Shown here in pieces: positions 23,063 to 34,658 of a stretch of 64,000 nt of DNA. Each line of letters begins with the position of its first letter. Position 1 is the first letter of the stretch. The position numbers and the translations under genes are program-made. The stretch covers positions 4,747,225 through 4,811,224 of the forward strand of contig JAJEKV010000078.1 in the NCBI GenBank assembly GCA_021234155.1, written 5' to 3'. The notes under the pieces were generated by a model, which saw only the letters and a program-made list of their open reading frames with translations, was not told the origin of the DNA and ran no database searches. This stretch comes from Isoetes taiwanensis. Taxonomy: Eukaryota; Streptophyta; Lycopodiopsida; Isoetales; Isoetaceae.

Positions 23063-23428
23063 GGATTCCCAATTTTTTTTATTTTATTTTGGTCAATCAT
23101 GTCATGCAATGATAGCCAGTGAATTTTGAACCTGGGCAGGGGAACACCCGACTTTTTGTTTTTTAATTCCAAAGACAACATACCTTCATGCATTACATGC
23201 AAGCTGGTGTTGGTGTTCATTTGACATATCTAAAAACATGTTGGTCTCCTCCGATTGATAAAGGCATGCCTGCATGAATGATAGATGGATTTGAGCCTGG
23301 ACGAATTGTCTACCGAAAGCAAGCACCACGTACCTTTATGCATTACATGCAAGCTAAATGTGTTGGTGCTAGTGGTTGCATTACATGCAAGCTAAATGTA
23401 TTGGTGCTATAAACGTTCTGCTTTCCCT

Positions 23429-23557
23429 CGTGAAGTCCTATTTGATGAATAAGCTGGGGAGGTCTTATTTGATGAATAAGCTGGGGAGGTCGTATTCTCT
23501 GGGGAGAGTATCATCAAGACATCCTGCGGGGAGAGTATCATCAAGACATCCTGCCTG
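23429..23557. repeat. Two adjacent short tandem duplications
   Basis: A 27-bp unit (cttatttgatgaataagctg and gggaggt) is doubled, followed directly by a 27-bp unit (gggagagtatcatcaagaca and tcctgc.) that is also doubled. Two independent slippage events lie back to back. Confidence 0.8.
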
Positions 23558-23839
23558 TTCTGTACACGAGTAAAGGCCGTATACAATTGCCCCTGTTGCA
23601 AAACTTCTTATTTGAATTTTATTGTGTCCATAAATTAATTTTCAATGGCCCAAGTAATTGTGGGCAAGTAATTGGGAATGTATTTTAAAGAAGGATCCAC
23701 ATATGCATTTGAAACACCACGTATGCAGGCAGGCACAAAAAACATATTTTTTATTGAACTACCTCACTAATACAAAAGAAACCATCGATCAGAACCTCTA
23801 ACACATTCCTCAAAATCGTGTTAGCCAGAGAGTATATCT

Positions 23840-24334
23840 TTAAAGAACTTCAATCTTCTGCATCTTAGTTTCCTTGGCTTGCTTGGGAATGGTAACGTAC
23901 AAAACTCCATCCTTCAATTCTGCTTTAATTTCCTCTCGTTTTACATTATTAGGCAAAGCAACTCTAGTTTCATAGCTTCCAAAGCTTTTGAAGGACCATT
24001 TTTCCTCCTCTTTTTTCTTCCGTGGACGTTAAAATAAACTTCCTTCCTTCCTTCCTTCCTTCCTTCTCCTCACTATGTTCTAACAAGGGAATCTTCCTCA
24101 AGGTACACATGCAATTCTTCTTTGCTTAAACTCCACCCTCATCCTGTATACATCATCTGCCTCTACTAAGTCCCATGGAGCTCTGATCCTTGCCATCCTT
24201 TTTAAACTTGTTTCTTCGAATATATTTTCTACAAAAGCTAGCATCTGTTGCATCGGCCTCGTCACAGGAAAGAACGAATCCCACAAGTCTGTAGATTCAA
24301 TGCAGAACATCATAAAAAACCAGAAACTTTTCAA
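23840..24334 (-). pseudogene. Organellar-type small heat-shock protein (HSP20) pseudogene
   Basis: On the minus strand the first open part reads LWDSFFPVTRPMQQMLAFVE then RIRAPWDLVEADDVYRMRVE, typical of the N-terminal region of plastid or mitochondrial sHSPs. It is cut by a frameshift near 24,118; the next frame gives SKEELHVYLEEDSLV and hits two stops. After a run of GGAA repeats a third open stretch carries the alpha-crystallin C-terminal half: SYETRVALPNNVKREEIKAE, LKDGVLYVTIPK (conserved GVL) and a stop at 23840-23842. A possible intron acceptor precedes LWDS at 24289. The order and spacing are right, but the gene cannot encode a chaperone as read. Confidence 0.85.
24039..24066. repeat. 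(TTCC)n microsatellite
   Basis: Six to seven TTCC units inside the small-HSP pseudogene, GGAA on the coding strand. Expansion here probably helped destroy the reading frame. Confidence 0.9.
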
Positions 24335-26450
24335 TTTACTGTTTCTAGCATATCCAATTCAGAACAACATAAAAAATCAAAACTTTTCAATTTACTATTC
24401 AAGCCTGCAGATTCAATCTAAAACATAAAAAACCATCACAACTTCTCAATTTACTGGTTCAGATCTTGATATTTAAACAAAAGCCCTCAAAGCACAACTT
24501 CCAATCTTCCCAGCAATCCATCAATTCGGAAAACAGAGCATTTTTAACACAAGAAAAAATACAAAAATAAAATTCTTTAAGACCTTCCCATCAATCCAGA
24601 ACAACAGAGCAAATCTAAACGAAATACGAACAAAAACTCAGAAAAGATCACATACCAAATGCCGAAATAGGAGTAATCTATCGCCTCGGAGCTTGAGTTA
24701 CAGCAGAGCCTTGAGATCTTTGTGGTGCTGAGGCAGAAGCACTGTTTTGCCATCCCTCAACAACAAATTGCTCTGCCAAAATAAATTTGGGCAAAATAAA
24801 TTTGCTCTGGCGGAAAGAAGGGGCCGATTTGCAGAAACATGGAAAAACTTAGGGTGGGCAAATGTAACACACTGACTAGAATTAGAAATGATCCCTATTT
24901 CAACATCACCCACCAAAACAACCATTCCGAGATAACTCTGCTCAAAGAGAGGTTCCTCTTTCTCTTGGTTAGCATCAAGTTCGTATAAGATATGGCCAAG
25001 CACCTGACGGGGCTTCTCTCAGAAAACCTTCATCCTTGGTGGATCCTAGCTTGGATCCTTTGCTTCCCATTGCTGCTTACCGAGCTAGATCGACCTCTTC
25101 GCTCCTCCTAAGAGATTTTTTTGAAACACGAAGAAATCCCTTTAAATCGCATAAATGGTTCAGTGGATCCATGTGCTCTTGCAGGCCTTTCGGTGTGGGA
25201 TCCATGTGCTCTGGAAAGAGCAAATCAATGCAAAAGATTGAGCAAGAGGAAGGAAAAACAGGGGCATTTTTTGATGCGTGTGCTCTTGGCCTTATGAAAA
25301 AAGACCTTACCTCTGTTAATCGCCATTTGCAACTACAGAGTAAACCCTTGGGGTTTCTACAAATCGCCCAGGCAATAAATAACCTGTAAAACAGGGATCC
25401 GCTTTTGGAATCCATTATCCTGATTGAATCCTGATTGAATCTGTCGGAATTAAAATACCCTGTTTTCATTTTAAGGAGGAGTCTTGTGCGAAATGCATCA
25501 TCCAGTGCAAACCTTATCCGATACCCTGCTGAACATTGCGAATTTGAAGCAGTCGAAGCAGCCGTCCTTGGAGATGCTTGGAGCGTCTAGCTATGCCGGA
25601 ACAGGGATGCCGCCAGTGCCGAAGTATGAAAGCCAGGATTGCTTGCAAAGCAAGAAACAGAGCAAGAAGCAGAAAAAAAGAAAAAAATATTTTTCTATTA
25701 AAAAAATACACGTGTCGTGCTCAGGCTTTTTCCTGGGACGGAAATATTTCATCAAGGAACAAATGAATCTGCTTTATATATGTTTAGATAAATAGAAAAT
25801 GATAGAATTGGTTTTTTCCATCCATGGAGATCAAAAATTTCTATGCCACCCAAACAAAGAACGCAATAGTGCTATTACTGTCCAGGATTAATCCCCCTCC
25901 CTCCAGGTTTTTGATGGAAAAACCTTAACAGTCCAGGTTTACTGTCCAAGTTTTCGATGGAAAAACCTTAACAGTAATAGGCTTGCTGATAAACTATACA
26001 TTTTAATGTAGTGACTGAGGGAGAACACAACTGAGTTTGCATGTTTATTCCTTCTAAGATATGGTGCTAGTACCCCTACTGAAGGTGTGTCCAACATCGC
26101 ATGCAATGGTTATGCCCAAATTCTGGGGAGTTATGAAGAGTGTGGCACTCATCTTCGATAACTCTCAGTTAGCAACATTGGCAAAGCCTATGTGTGCGTT
26201 CTTCCCATGCCCATCTGCATATCTCAATTCTAAGACGATACACTCCCCGATTATTCTTCACTTCTTCATGGACAAATGCACTAGCAGGTGTTGTTGTGGA
26301 CCCCTGATAAGCATGAAATTAATCTTGGTTCTGTAGTATGTTGTCTCCACCAATTCCAAAGCCTCGGCATCCCAAGGCTTATTCAGAAAATGCGTGTGTA
26401 GATAATGCTTCCATGTGCCACCCACTGAGGGCAAGCATCATCACTGAGGT
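24335..26450. other. Intergenic DNA
   Basis: No recognised gene. Opposing open frames of about 117-130 codons overlap at 25,036-25,469 without domain features; the sequence has a duplicated ggatccatgtgctct phrase. A near-duplicate of cagg.ttt.gatggaaaaac lies at about 25,902-25,970. Confidence 0.4.
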
Positions 26451-26459
26451 GAGCATCTT

Positions 26460-27240
26460 GTATTATGTGAACCTCTTTTCCATTGACATCCCCATCCATT
26501 AAGGGCAAGCATCATTTATGAAGAAACATGTTTTGGACATAATGAAGATAGCCGAATTTTTCTGAATAAAGTTAATGAGCTCTTAGCTTCTGACGATGAT
26601 ATGAACATGTTCTCGACATAATTAAGGTATTGTTTAACTAAATTTTTCTTTAAAAAGTCAATGAGCTTTAGCTTCTGTCTTGCACATTTTAGCGCTCCAT
26701 TTCGACCTCATCTTAAGAAATTCTTGCCGCAATAGGAATTAGCTCTGTGCGAACTGCCCACCTTTAGTTTTTAGTTCCATTTCAACCTTGACATAATTAA
26801 GATATTATTTAACTAATTTTTTCTTAAAAACGTTAGAGCTTTAGCTTCTGTTTTGCACATTTTATCACTTGAACCGCTCACATTTATTTTATTACTTGAA
26901 CTGCTCACCTTTAGTTTTGAGTTCCATTTCAACCTCGTCTTAAAAAATTCTTGTCATGGTAGGAATAGAGCTATGTGCTAGAGTCGTTCATCTTTAGGTT
27001 TTAGTTCCATTCCAACCCCATCTTAAGAAATTCCTACCATAGTAGAAATTTTTCTCTTGACCCCATAAGATTGACCACCACAAAACCCCTCCAATGCCAA
27101 CCACTAAGGGCGAACATCGTTTATGATGCGAACCTCTTTTCTTTATAATTAAGATATTGTTTAATAATTCCTTTCTCAATAGAGTTTTCCTATAAGGAAG
27201 GTATTGCTTAACTAAATTTTCTTAATAAAGTTAACTCATT
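26460..27240. repeat. Degenerate tandem array
   Basis: Several imperfect copies of a unit of roughly 170-200 bp share phrases such as agatattgtttaactaa, gagctttagcttctg, cacctttagtttttagttcc and atttcaacctc.tcttaag. Copies start near 26,560, 26,620, 26,800, 26,960 and 27,140. No coding function is seen. Confidence 0.6.
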
Positions 27241-29466
27241 AAGTTAGATTAGCCCAAGTAGACCAAAAATGATGAGGAATTGGCTCAGGAAGTACTAAAA
27301 AGGGTGCTAATGCGAAGGAATTTTCTCTGAAGTATACGCATAAGATTTCTTCATTAATGATTAATTATTATTGGTATTTAAGCTTTATAACATAAAAAAT
27401 GTTGCGACGTTTGGAACCATAACCTTGTCATTCAATGTCCAGTTGACAAGTATATTTTAATGAAGCCATGTGTACGTAGTTGCCTCATACCTTACGAAAG
27501 ATGCAAGGTTGGACCCTAGGCAGTTAAAGTAGCTCGAACGATGATAACATGCAAGCTTGCTCAAGAAAAAGGGATCTGATCTGAGAAAGGGCAAAAATAT
27601 CAACTGACAAGCTTGCCAAGTGAGATGTTTCACATAAAAATCTATAAATGCCATATCTAGAAGTTCGTCGTTAAGACCATATTTTGGGTTTCATCATTGG
27701 TTCTCTCTGATTCGCTTCAATGTACCCTAGGCAATCTCCTCCACCAACAAGCACCGAGTTATTGCCATTATCTGTATTTAAGCATCTCTGTCATGCTGCA
27801 ACTGAAGAAGCTGAGCATGAGACCATGACTGACTCTGCATAGACCTAACAAGATATGTAGAGGAGAAAGGCCCCAACATAGATAAGTGCGTAGATGGCAT
27901 CCTTTATAGATCCTACGGATAACATTCAATGCTAAAATAAGAAAATGCATCCAAGTGAGGGATCAGCTCTTCCATGTCATCATTATGGCGGCATGACCTG
28001 GATAATGAAGTACAATCCCAACAAAAGTATTGATTAGAAAGTATACTTTAGAAATCATATTATCCATCTTGAAAAGTATAACAGGCTCCACTTATCAATA
28101 AGCGCGACTATTTAAGCACCAATACCTACTATGGTAAAGCGGCCTACTCTCAAAGTACTGTTACAAGGAGGAGTAAATGCTTCACTGTCTTATGTTGTTG
28201 AGGCATTTTACATTGTGTAATTTTTAAAACCGTAAAGAATATTCTTCACTCTATGATCATTCATGTTATCTCATCATCTTTTAATGTTACGATCTCAAAG
28301 AATTATACCACATCATTATTTACAGATTATCCACCTTATAATCTTGTAGAATCATAATCCCCGTTGTGGTCCATATTATCATTTTATCACTCCCAACATC
28401 GCATCACCTTGCGATATCTTGGACAGTTAGAAAATGTATAACGATGTCATATCATAATGTCCTAGACCATCTTAAACTATAGCATTGTTCTCATTATAGC
28501 ATCCTAATGAGTCCTATGCCAGCCATCTCCTAGCGCTATGTTCCATTAGCAGCTAGCTCCACCAAAATCAAAGCAACGATACGTAGTACTTGTGTAGAAC
28601 GCCTTGTAGACCCATCAAAAATCTGACAGGGGATTTTCTTGCATGTTTGCTTCCTCCAATTTTGAGCTGCACACAATTATGAAAATCTAGAAGCAGGCTT
28701 CTCTGCCAAGTTTTTTGGTTACCCAGCTCGAAAGCAATTAGTAAAGCGGTGATTTGCAGGTCCCCAACATCAGGCCGGAGAGAGAACTACAAACCCTATT
28801 GCACCACTAGGAAATTGGTTTGGCTCTTAGTTTTTTTTTTTTTTTTTTTTTTTGTGGCTATAAGGGGATTTGCTTCATTCATCCCCAGCATCGACCTCTA
28901 GCATCAGAGCCCATCACCTAAGTCTTAGCAGAGCCGCCACAGTCCAGATCTTTTCAGCAGATTTTTCTACATCTTTTCATCAGAAAGTACAGAACCTGAA
29001 CTCCTAATTTTCCTGTCAGCTTTTGAAGTCCTGATTTTCCTATGTTGATATGGCAGAGCGTCGTCACCATCGTAATCTCCGAGACCTTTCCTGCTCGAAC
29101 GCATAGCTTCTTAATCAGATGGCTTGAGCATTTCGTTACAATTCCTGGCACGATGGAATCTCTAGACCGGTTCTTTGCACTTCAGTAACAAGTGCTCCCC
29201 TTATTACCCATATCAGATCAGGAGCTTCTCCTCAGAACTTGTAAAGAAGCATCCCTTGTAGGTCCAACCATTTTGCTAGAAAGTAAGCTTCTGCTTCAAT
29301 AAATCTCTAAAAAACATATTTTATATAAAATACGTTAAAAAATTTTAAAATCTTTAAAATTCTTAAAAATCTTTAAAAATTCTTAGACGATGATTTTTTT
29401 ATCCAAATATATGATATTCTTAAACTTATTTATCCTTGTATATAAAATTCTTATATTTCTTGACCT
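27241..29466. other. Intergenic DNA with a poly(T)-headed retroposon end
   Basis: No gene. A run of 23 T at 28,831-28,853 followed by gtggctataaggggatttgc and ttcattc resembles the minus-strand poly(A) end of a LINE or SINE, like those at 9,570 and 62,036. An AT-rich run of aaatctttaaaattctt repeats lies at 29,310-29,390. Confidence 0.4.
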
Positions 29467-31210
29467 CTATAATAAGCAGAGATGTGACCTTTGATGAAAC
29501 ATATGTCTACAGGGACAGAAATAATGTAATAGTAGCCAAGGGACTTGAAAGGAGAAATATCAAAAGGGAAGTGTACACTCAAAACCATGGTATATATGAT
29601 TCAGTGAGGCTGAAACACAAGACCAACCAATGCAAGGGGAACCTGAAGATGGAGAACAATCAATGCAAGTGGAAATGGAAGATCCTCATCACAATGGTGA
29701 GAATAAGGATAAACCAAACCAAGAGATGCACAAAGAAAGGAAAAGAAGGAAAACTAAGGTGGAAAAACTCAAGGAGTAACTAGATATCAACACAATAGAG
29801 GAGGCAATAGACATTAATTATGTGCTAGCTATGTGTGAACCTGAAATACCAAAAGACTATGAAGAAGCCATCGGGTCAGAAAACTCAATGGAGACAAGCT
29901 ACATTGGAACAAATGCAAGCTTTCGACAGAACCAACACTTATGAAGTAGTTGTTAAATCTACAAATAAAAATGTCATTGGAAACAAATGGATTTAAAGTT
30001 GAAAATAGGGCAACTAGCATAAGAATTTTATTAGCATTTGCCAATGCGAACAATTTGGAGGTGCATCATATGGATGTGAGCACAACATTCTTGAATGCTG
30101 AGCTAGATGAGGAAGTCTACATAAAACAAGCATCTGGTTTTGAAGTAGATCAAGAAGGCATGGTATGGAAACTCAAGCATGCAGTCTATGGGCTAAAACA
30201 ATCCCCAAGGATGTGGTACAAATATATTGATCAATATCTGCATTAACAAGGTTTCAATAAATTTTTAAATGATGGGAATATTTATGTATTGAATAGGGGC
30301 AGTCATATCTACATTATTGCATTATATATGGATGGCAATTAAGTGATCCAAAAATCCTAGAACATTGCAAGAAGTTTTGAAGAGTAAGTTCCAAATGACT
30401 GATCCAGGACAATTAAGGAAATTTCTAGGAAAGGAAGCGAGCAGGGATATACAAGGCAGAAGGCTGACCGTTACTTAAAAAGGGAACATTGAAGGTATGC
30501 TCAAGAGATTTCACATGGTGGATTATGTATCAAAAACACCTATAGTATAAGGTCTCAAAATATCCTCCAACATGAGTCCTAAAATAGTGGTTGAACAACA
30601 CCAAATGCTAAAAGTGCCCTAGAGGGAGTTGATATGATGTTTTCTTTTTGTATCAAATAGTATCAGGCCTAATGTTGCCTTTACTATTAGCCTATTGCAA
30701 TTTAAAAAAAAAAAATTTAGGACATCAGCATTGGGTGGCTGCAAAAAGCATGCTCAAATATTTAAAACTCACTCCAGATCATGGTCTAACATTCAGCAAT
30801 AACAGTCTAATTATGATACGGTATGCATATGCAGATTGGGGGAGTGATATTGATACTAGGAAGTCCACATTTGGATATTGTCTCATGTTAAGAGGAGCTA
30901 TAGTAGCATGGAAAAGCAAAAAAGAAAATCATGTGTGGCAATGTCTAATGCAAAAGAGAATACAATGCTACATCATTAGCAGCAAAAGAGATGGCATGGG
31001 TAAGACATTTGTTGGATGAGCGGAAGATATGTTGGACCAAGCGTACTTTTTGAGATAGTCTAAAACTGCATTGCTATTACAAGGAACCCAGTTGTACATT
31101 AAAGGACTAAACATATAGAGCTATATGTACACTTTGTTAGGGATTTGGTGGCCAGAGGAAGGATGTCTTTTTGCTTGATGTATGCCAAAAAGCATGTGGG
31201 CGACACATGT
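29467..31210 (+). pseudogene. Ty1/copia retrotransposon relic
   Basis: The segment opens with SRDVTFDE, the usual end of a copia integrase. It continues with a reverse transcriptase part (LEVHHMDVSTTFLNAELDEE, YIKQASGF, VWKLKHAVYGLKQSPRMWY) at 30,055-30,245, and an RNase H part with HWVAAKSMLKYLK, YADWGSDIDTRKSTFGYCL and AWKSKKE at 30,735-30,930. The end near 31,110-31,200 has IELYVHFVRDLVARG. Many stops and frameshifts lie between, the YVDD region reads as YMDGN before a stop, and no LTRs were found. It is a dead, truncated copy. Confidence 0.88.
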
Positions 31211-31264
31211 GCTAAAGACCTGCTTTTAGCCCATCATATCCCCCCCTGCGTCCTCCTCCAAGCA

Positions 31265-31385
31265 CATCGGGCCATTCACCCATCATCATTTTAGAACGTT
31301 AGGCCCTTCATCCAACATCATTTTAGTACATTAGGCTCTTCAACCAGCATCAGTATATCAGGCCCTTCATCTATCGCCCATAAAA
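31265..31385. repeat. Imperfect tandem repeat
   Basis: Three to four degenerate units built on ggcccttcatccaacatcat and tttagtacatta follow the copia relic. Confidence 0.6.
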
Positions 31386-31389
31386 CTCA

Positions 31390-32335
31390 TCATTCGGGTG
31401 CCATAGTATGTTTATTGATCCAATGGACAAGAAGAATACCAAAAATTTGATGACGATGATCAAATTCAGATTATCCTACCTATAGCAAAGAAAAAAGAAA
31501 GTGGTACTAGTGCATTATCTGAAACCAGCGCATACAGCAGCATAGAAGGTGCTAAAAAAGATGCAATAAATATGGAACATTCAGTCAATAAAGACAATAC
31601 AAGAAAGGAGGATAGAATCGCTGGAATACAACAGTACAAACTCAATTTCTAACCCAACGTAATAAAATCTATATGGTTGATATCTATTATCTCTTAAGTT
31701 CTTTGTTTGCATGAGTTAAGTAAATTTTCTGATTGTTGACATAAGAGTTTAGATGTATGTAGAGTCATAGAAAAGAAGTAGGGCAGGCTTGGGGTGATGG
31801 TGAGGTGAAAGAAATTAGAAAGTATAGAAGGGGGGAGAATCGAATTTAATATTTTTTGTCCTCCAAAAAAATAGCGCGTATGTAGTGAGAACATGGGTTA
31901 AATTGAGACACATGAGGATAGATGAAAAGAGCAAGAGGGAATGATTGTTTTGGCAAAGGCATTTGCATCAGTAAGTTTGGGAGTCTCAATTGTTCTAATT
32001 ATTATCTAGCATAGTAATTTAGTAGTTATTGACCAAGCAACAATTATTTAGGAGAACTGGTCAACAAACAGAGTTTACTTAAAGAACATAAACCAAAACT
32101 TTTTGATGTACTCTTTAACTTGTGTTGAATATTCAAATTCTTTAATTGACACTATTGGAACCATGGCAATGAATTGCTGACATCTCCAAGTGTTCCTCAA
32201 ATATATTTGATTGTAAAGACAAATAATGAGTACATGTTAAGTTCACAAATGCTGAAACGTCGATATTTGAATGTAGCTTTGCAAATTCAAATACCAAATT
32301 ACTTTATTATCTTCGGTATATAAAATATTTTCCAA
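31390..32335. other. Intergenic DNA
   Basis: AT-rich sequence with no recognised coding region between the copia relic and the LINE relic. Confidence 0.4.
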
Positions 32336-34508
32336 GGCATTTGCATTAAGGGTGAAGGATATCTTGACTGAGTCCATTTCAACAACTCAATTAGGATTTC
32401 TTCTGAAAAGATGCATTCTTAATAATGTGGCTGCTATATATGAGGGGATCTATTGGGCACATCGACAAAATCATCATGTTGGGTATGTTGAACTTGATTT
32501 TGTGAAAGCATATGATAGTGTCAGCTAGGAGTTCATGTGCTTATGTATGCTCAGACTGGGATTTGGGACAACAATTCAAACTAGATGTCATGAAGTTGCA
32601 TGTTTCTGCTTGAGTTGTTATTCTCTTTCACGGTGAGCCATGAGAGGTCTTCCCACTTGGTCATGGTATGCTCAAGGGTGCCCGTTAGCACCATTTCTTT
32701 TCACTGATGATGTTGAGAGGCATTGCCTCGATTATTTGCTATTATGCGACAATGGAGGGACTCCTTGGGGGTCTCGTGATAGAGGATGGTATATAAGGAG
32801 TTTACAATCAACATGCAGATGACATGTTCCTCTTTACGGTTGCTAATTAGAGAATCTTGAAGCTATAAAAGCGCTTTTAAATATACACCTGGCGCATTTT
32901 GGTAATTTTGAAACTCATAAGGGCATTTTGGTAATTACACAAACTCATAGGGGGTATTTTGGTAGTTTTCCCTTAAATATATTCTCAGCGGCTTCGTTGT
33001 GTTGGTGGGTTCGCAGCAAATTATATGGCCTTATGGACATTGGACACTCCAATCCGGCATGTCTTCATGATTATCTATGAGCGCTTCTTGCCCATGTATA
33101 GGCCACAAAGCTTCTTGGAATTTTCGGCATTCATGTTAGTGCAAGAGCGTGAGAAGAAGAAATTATTATGGGGTTTGGCAAAAACACGTATTTTGGTGGT
33201 CAAGCGCAAAGTTCTCTCTCATTGGTGGCATTACAATGGCCAAATTAGTTCTTACCAGTAGCCATGTTTATATGGCTTCCTTGTTGCTAGCCCCAAGGGG
33301 TTAAAGTGTAAGAGCTCATTACAATAGTTCGAAATTTCATATGGGGGTGGCATTAAGGAGCGTGGCGTAGTTAAAGTGGGCGGTGGTGGCATTATGCAGA
33401 GGGTAAGGATTAGTAGATCTCAAAATTCATTTGGAGCTCTTGAATGGTGATGATGACTCTCCTAGTTTATGTCTTCTCAAACAATCTCTTGGTTATTGTA
33501 TTCCTCTAGGCAAGAAGGCAAAACCAGTTCTTCCTTGGGCTTTATTTCACCCTCTTTAGCCTTTTTCCAAATGCATCTCCTTTCTTACGAGGATTGTTAG
33601 CAACATAGGATGCGATTGAGACATTTATTTTAGGCGTGTCCTTCCATCCATGCTCTCCTAGATATTCCATGGTTGTGGTTGCTGTTACTGCTAGATCTCT
33701 CAGCACCTCTACTTGCTGCATTGGCTCATCACCTTACACAGAGAAGATGGATTCTAGTAGGTGTCCTCTCTATTAAAGCATGGTATGAAGGTGGTTAGCC
33801 TCTTGTCATGGCCTGGGTTTCAAGCAAAATTCTTACTCTCACTTTGGGATCTAAGCGCATGAAGAAGGTAGCAGAACTTGCCTCTCATCGTGGAAGTTGG
33901 TGTCATGGAAAGGGTGTTGTGGGGTTGTCACGAGCATATTTACAAAAAGTACTTTGTCCACTCTATACATTGTCTCCTCTAAGTTTCACGGCCTCTTCAA
34001 CTGCCAAATGGATGGCAATTGCCGATCCGAGAACCCACGTGGACTTCATACATGACGCTATTTTAGGAATAAGTTGTTCCATCATAGAGTTTCTATACTT
34101 TAATAACAAGTTTTACATAGGTGTTTGCATGTAAATGCTGCGTTATTGCTATGACAGCCGTGTATCGTGCGGTATGCTGCTTTTGCCTTTTAGAAGTCTA
34201 TGCCCGCTTTGCCTTTTAGATGTCAAAACACTTGAACATTACCTCTTTATTTGTCTAGAAGTTCAAACAACTTGGCCTAGCTTAACATTACCAACTGGGA
34301 TAGCCAACATCTCACGCTGTTTGATTGTTGTGATCAATCACGGGAGCATCGTAGGTTGCACATTTTCCAAAGTATTTTTTCATCTGTCCATAGTGTTATT
34401 GCTGTAGTCCAGACTAAGATATTGATGGCTTACAAATCTTCCTCCCTCAAAGAAGAAGTGAGGTACTCTATTTAGATGCAGTATCTTCAAATTATTTTTT
34501 ATCATTAA
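32336..34508 (+). pseudogene. L1-like LINE relic (reverse transcriptase to zf-RVT)
   Basis: Pieces of plant L1 pol occur in order. A reverse-transcriptase part holds STTQLGFLLKRCILNNVAAI and VELDFVKAYDSVS (32,375-32,525), then GCPLAPFLF at 32,668. Farther on ALWTLDTPI at 33,027 closely matches ALWTLDSPI of the LINE at the right edge of the window, so both belong to one family. Near 34,195 a zf-RVT-like CPLCLLDVKTLEHYLFIC appears (C-x2-C ... H-x4-C). Frameshifts and stops are frequent and no poly(A) tail is seen: the copy ends where the 150-bp unit starts at 34,509. Confidence 0.8.
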
Positions 34509-34658
34509 TGCCACGGTTCTATTGCGATAGCAATAGAACCGACATTCCTTGGATGGGGACGCCTTTCCTCGCATCTCTTATTTATACCGCCTTCTTTCTC
34601 ATTTTCAGTCATTGGCATTCTCTTGAGCTTCTTTCCATTCTGCTCATTCCAGGCTCCA
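34509..34658 (+). repeat. 150-bp palindrome-headed promoter-like unit, copy 1
   Basis: It starts TGCCAC, followed at 34515-34540 by an 11-bp perfect inverted repeat, GGTTCTATTGC / GCAATAGAACC, around GATA. It then carries a TATA-like cttatttatacc at about 34,578 and a pyrimidine-rich stretch to ggctcca. About 95% of positions match copy 2 by eye. Homology begins and ends abruptly. Confidence 0.85.

Noticed and set aside
25036-25469. Overlapping 117- and 130-codon ORFs on both strands
   Set aside because: No start context, splice support or domain; the length is reachable by chance in this sequence.
26460-27240. CRISPR-like array
   Set aside because: Repeats are long, degenerate and unevenly spaced in a plant nuclear context; this is an old tandem array.
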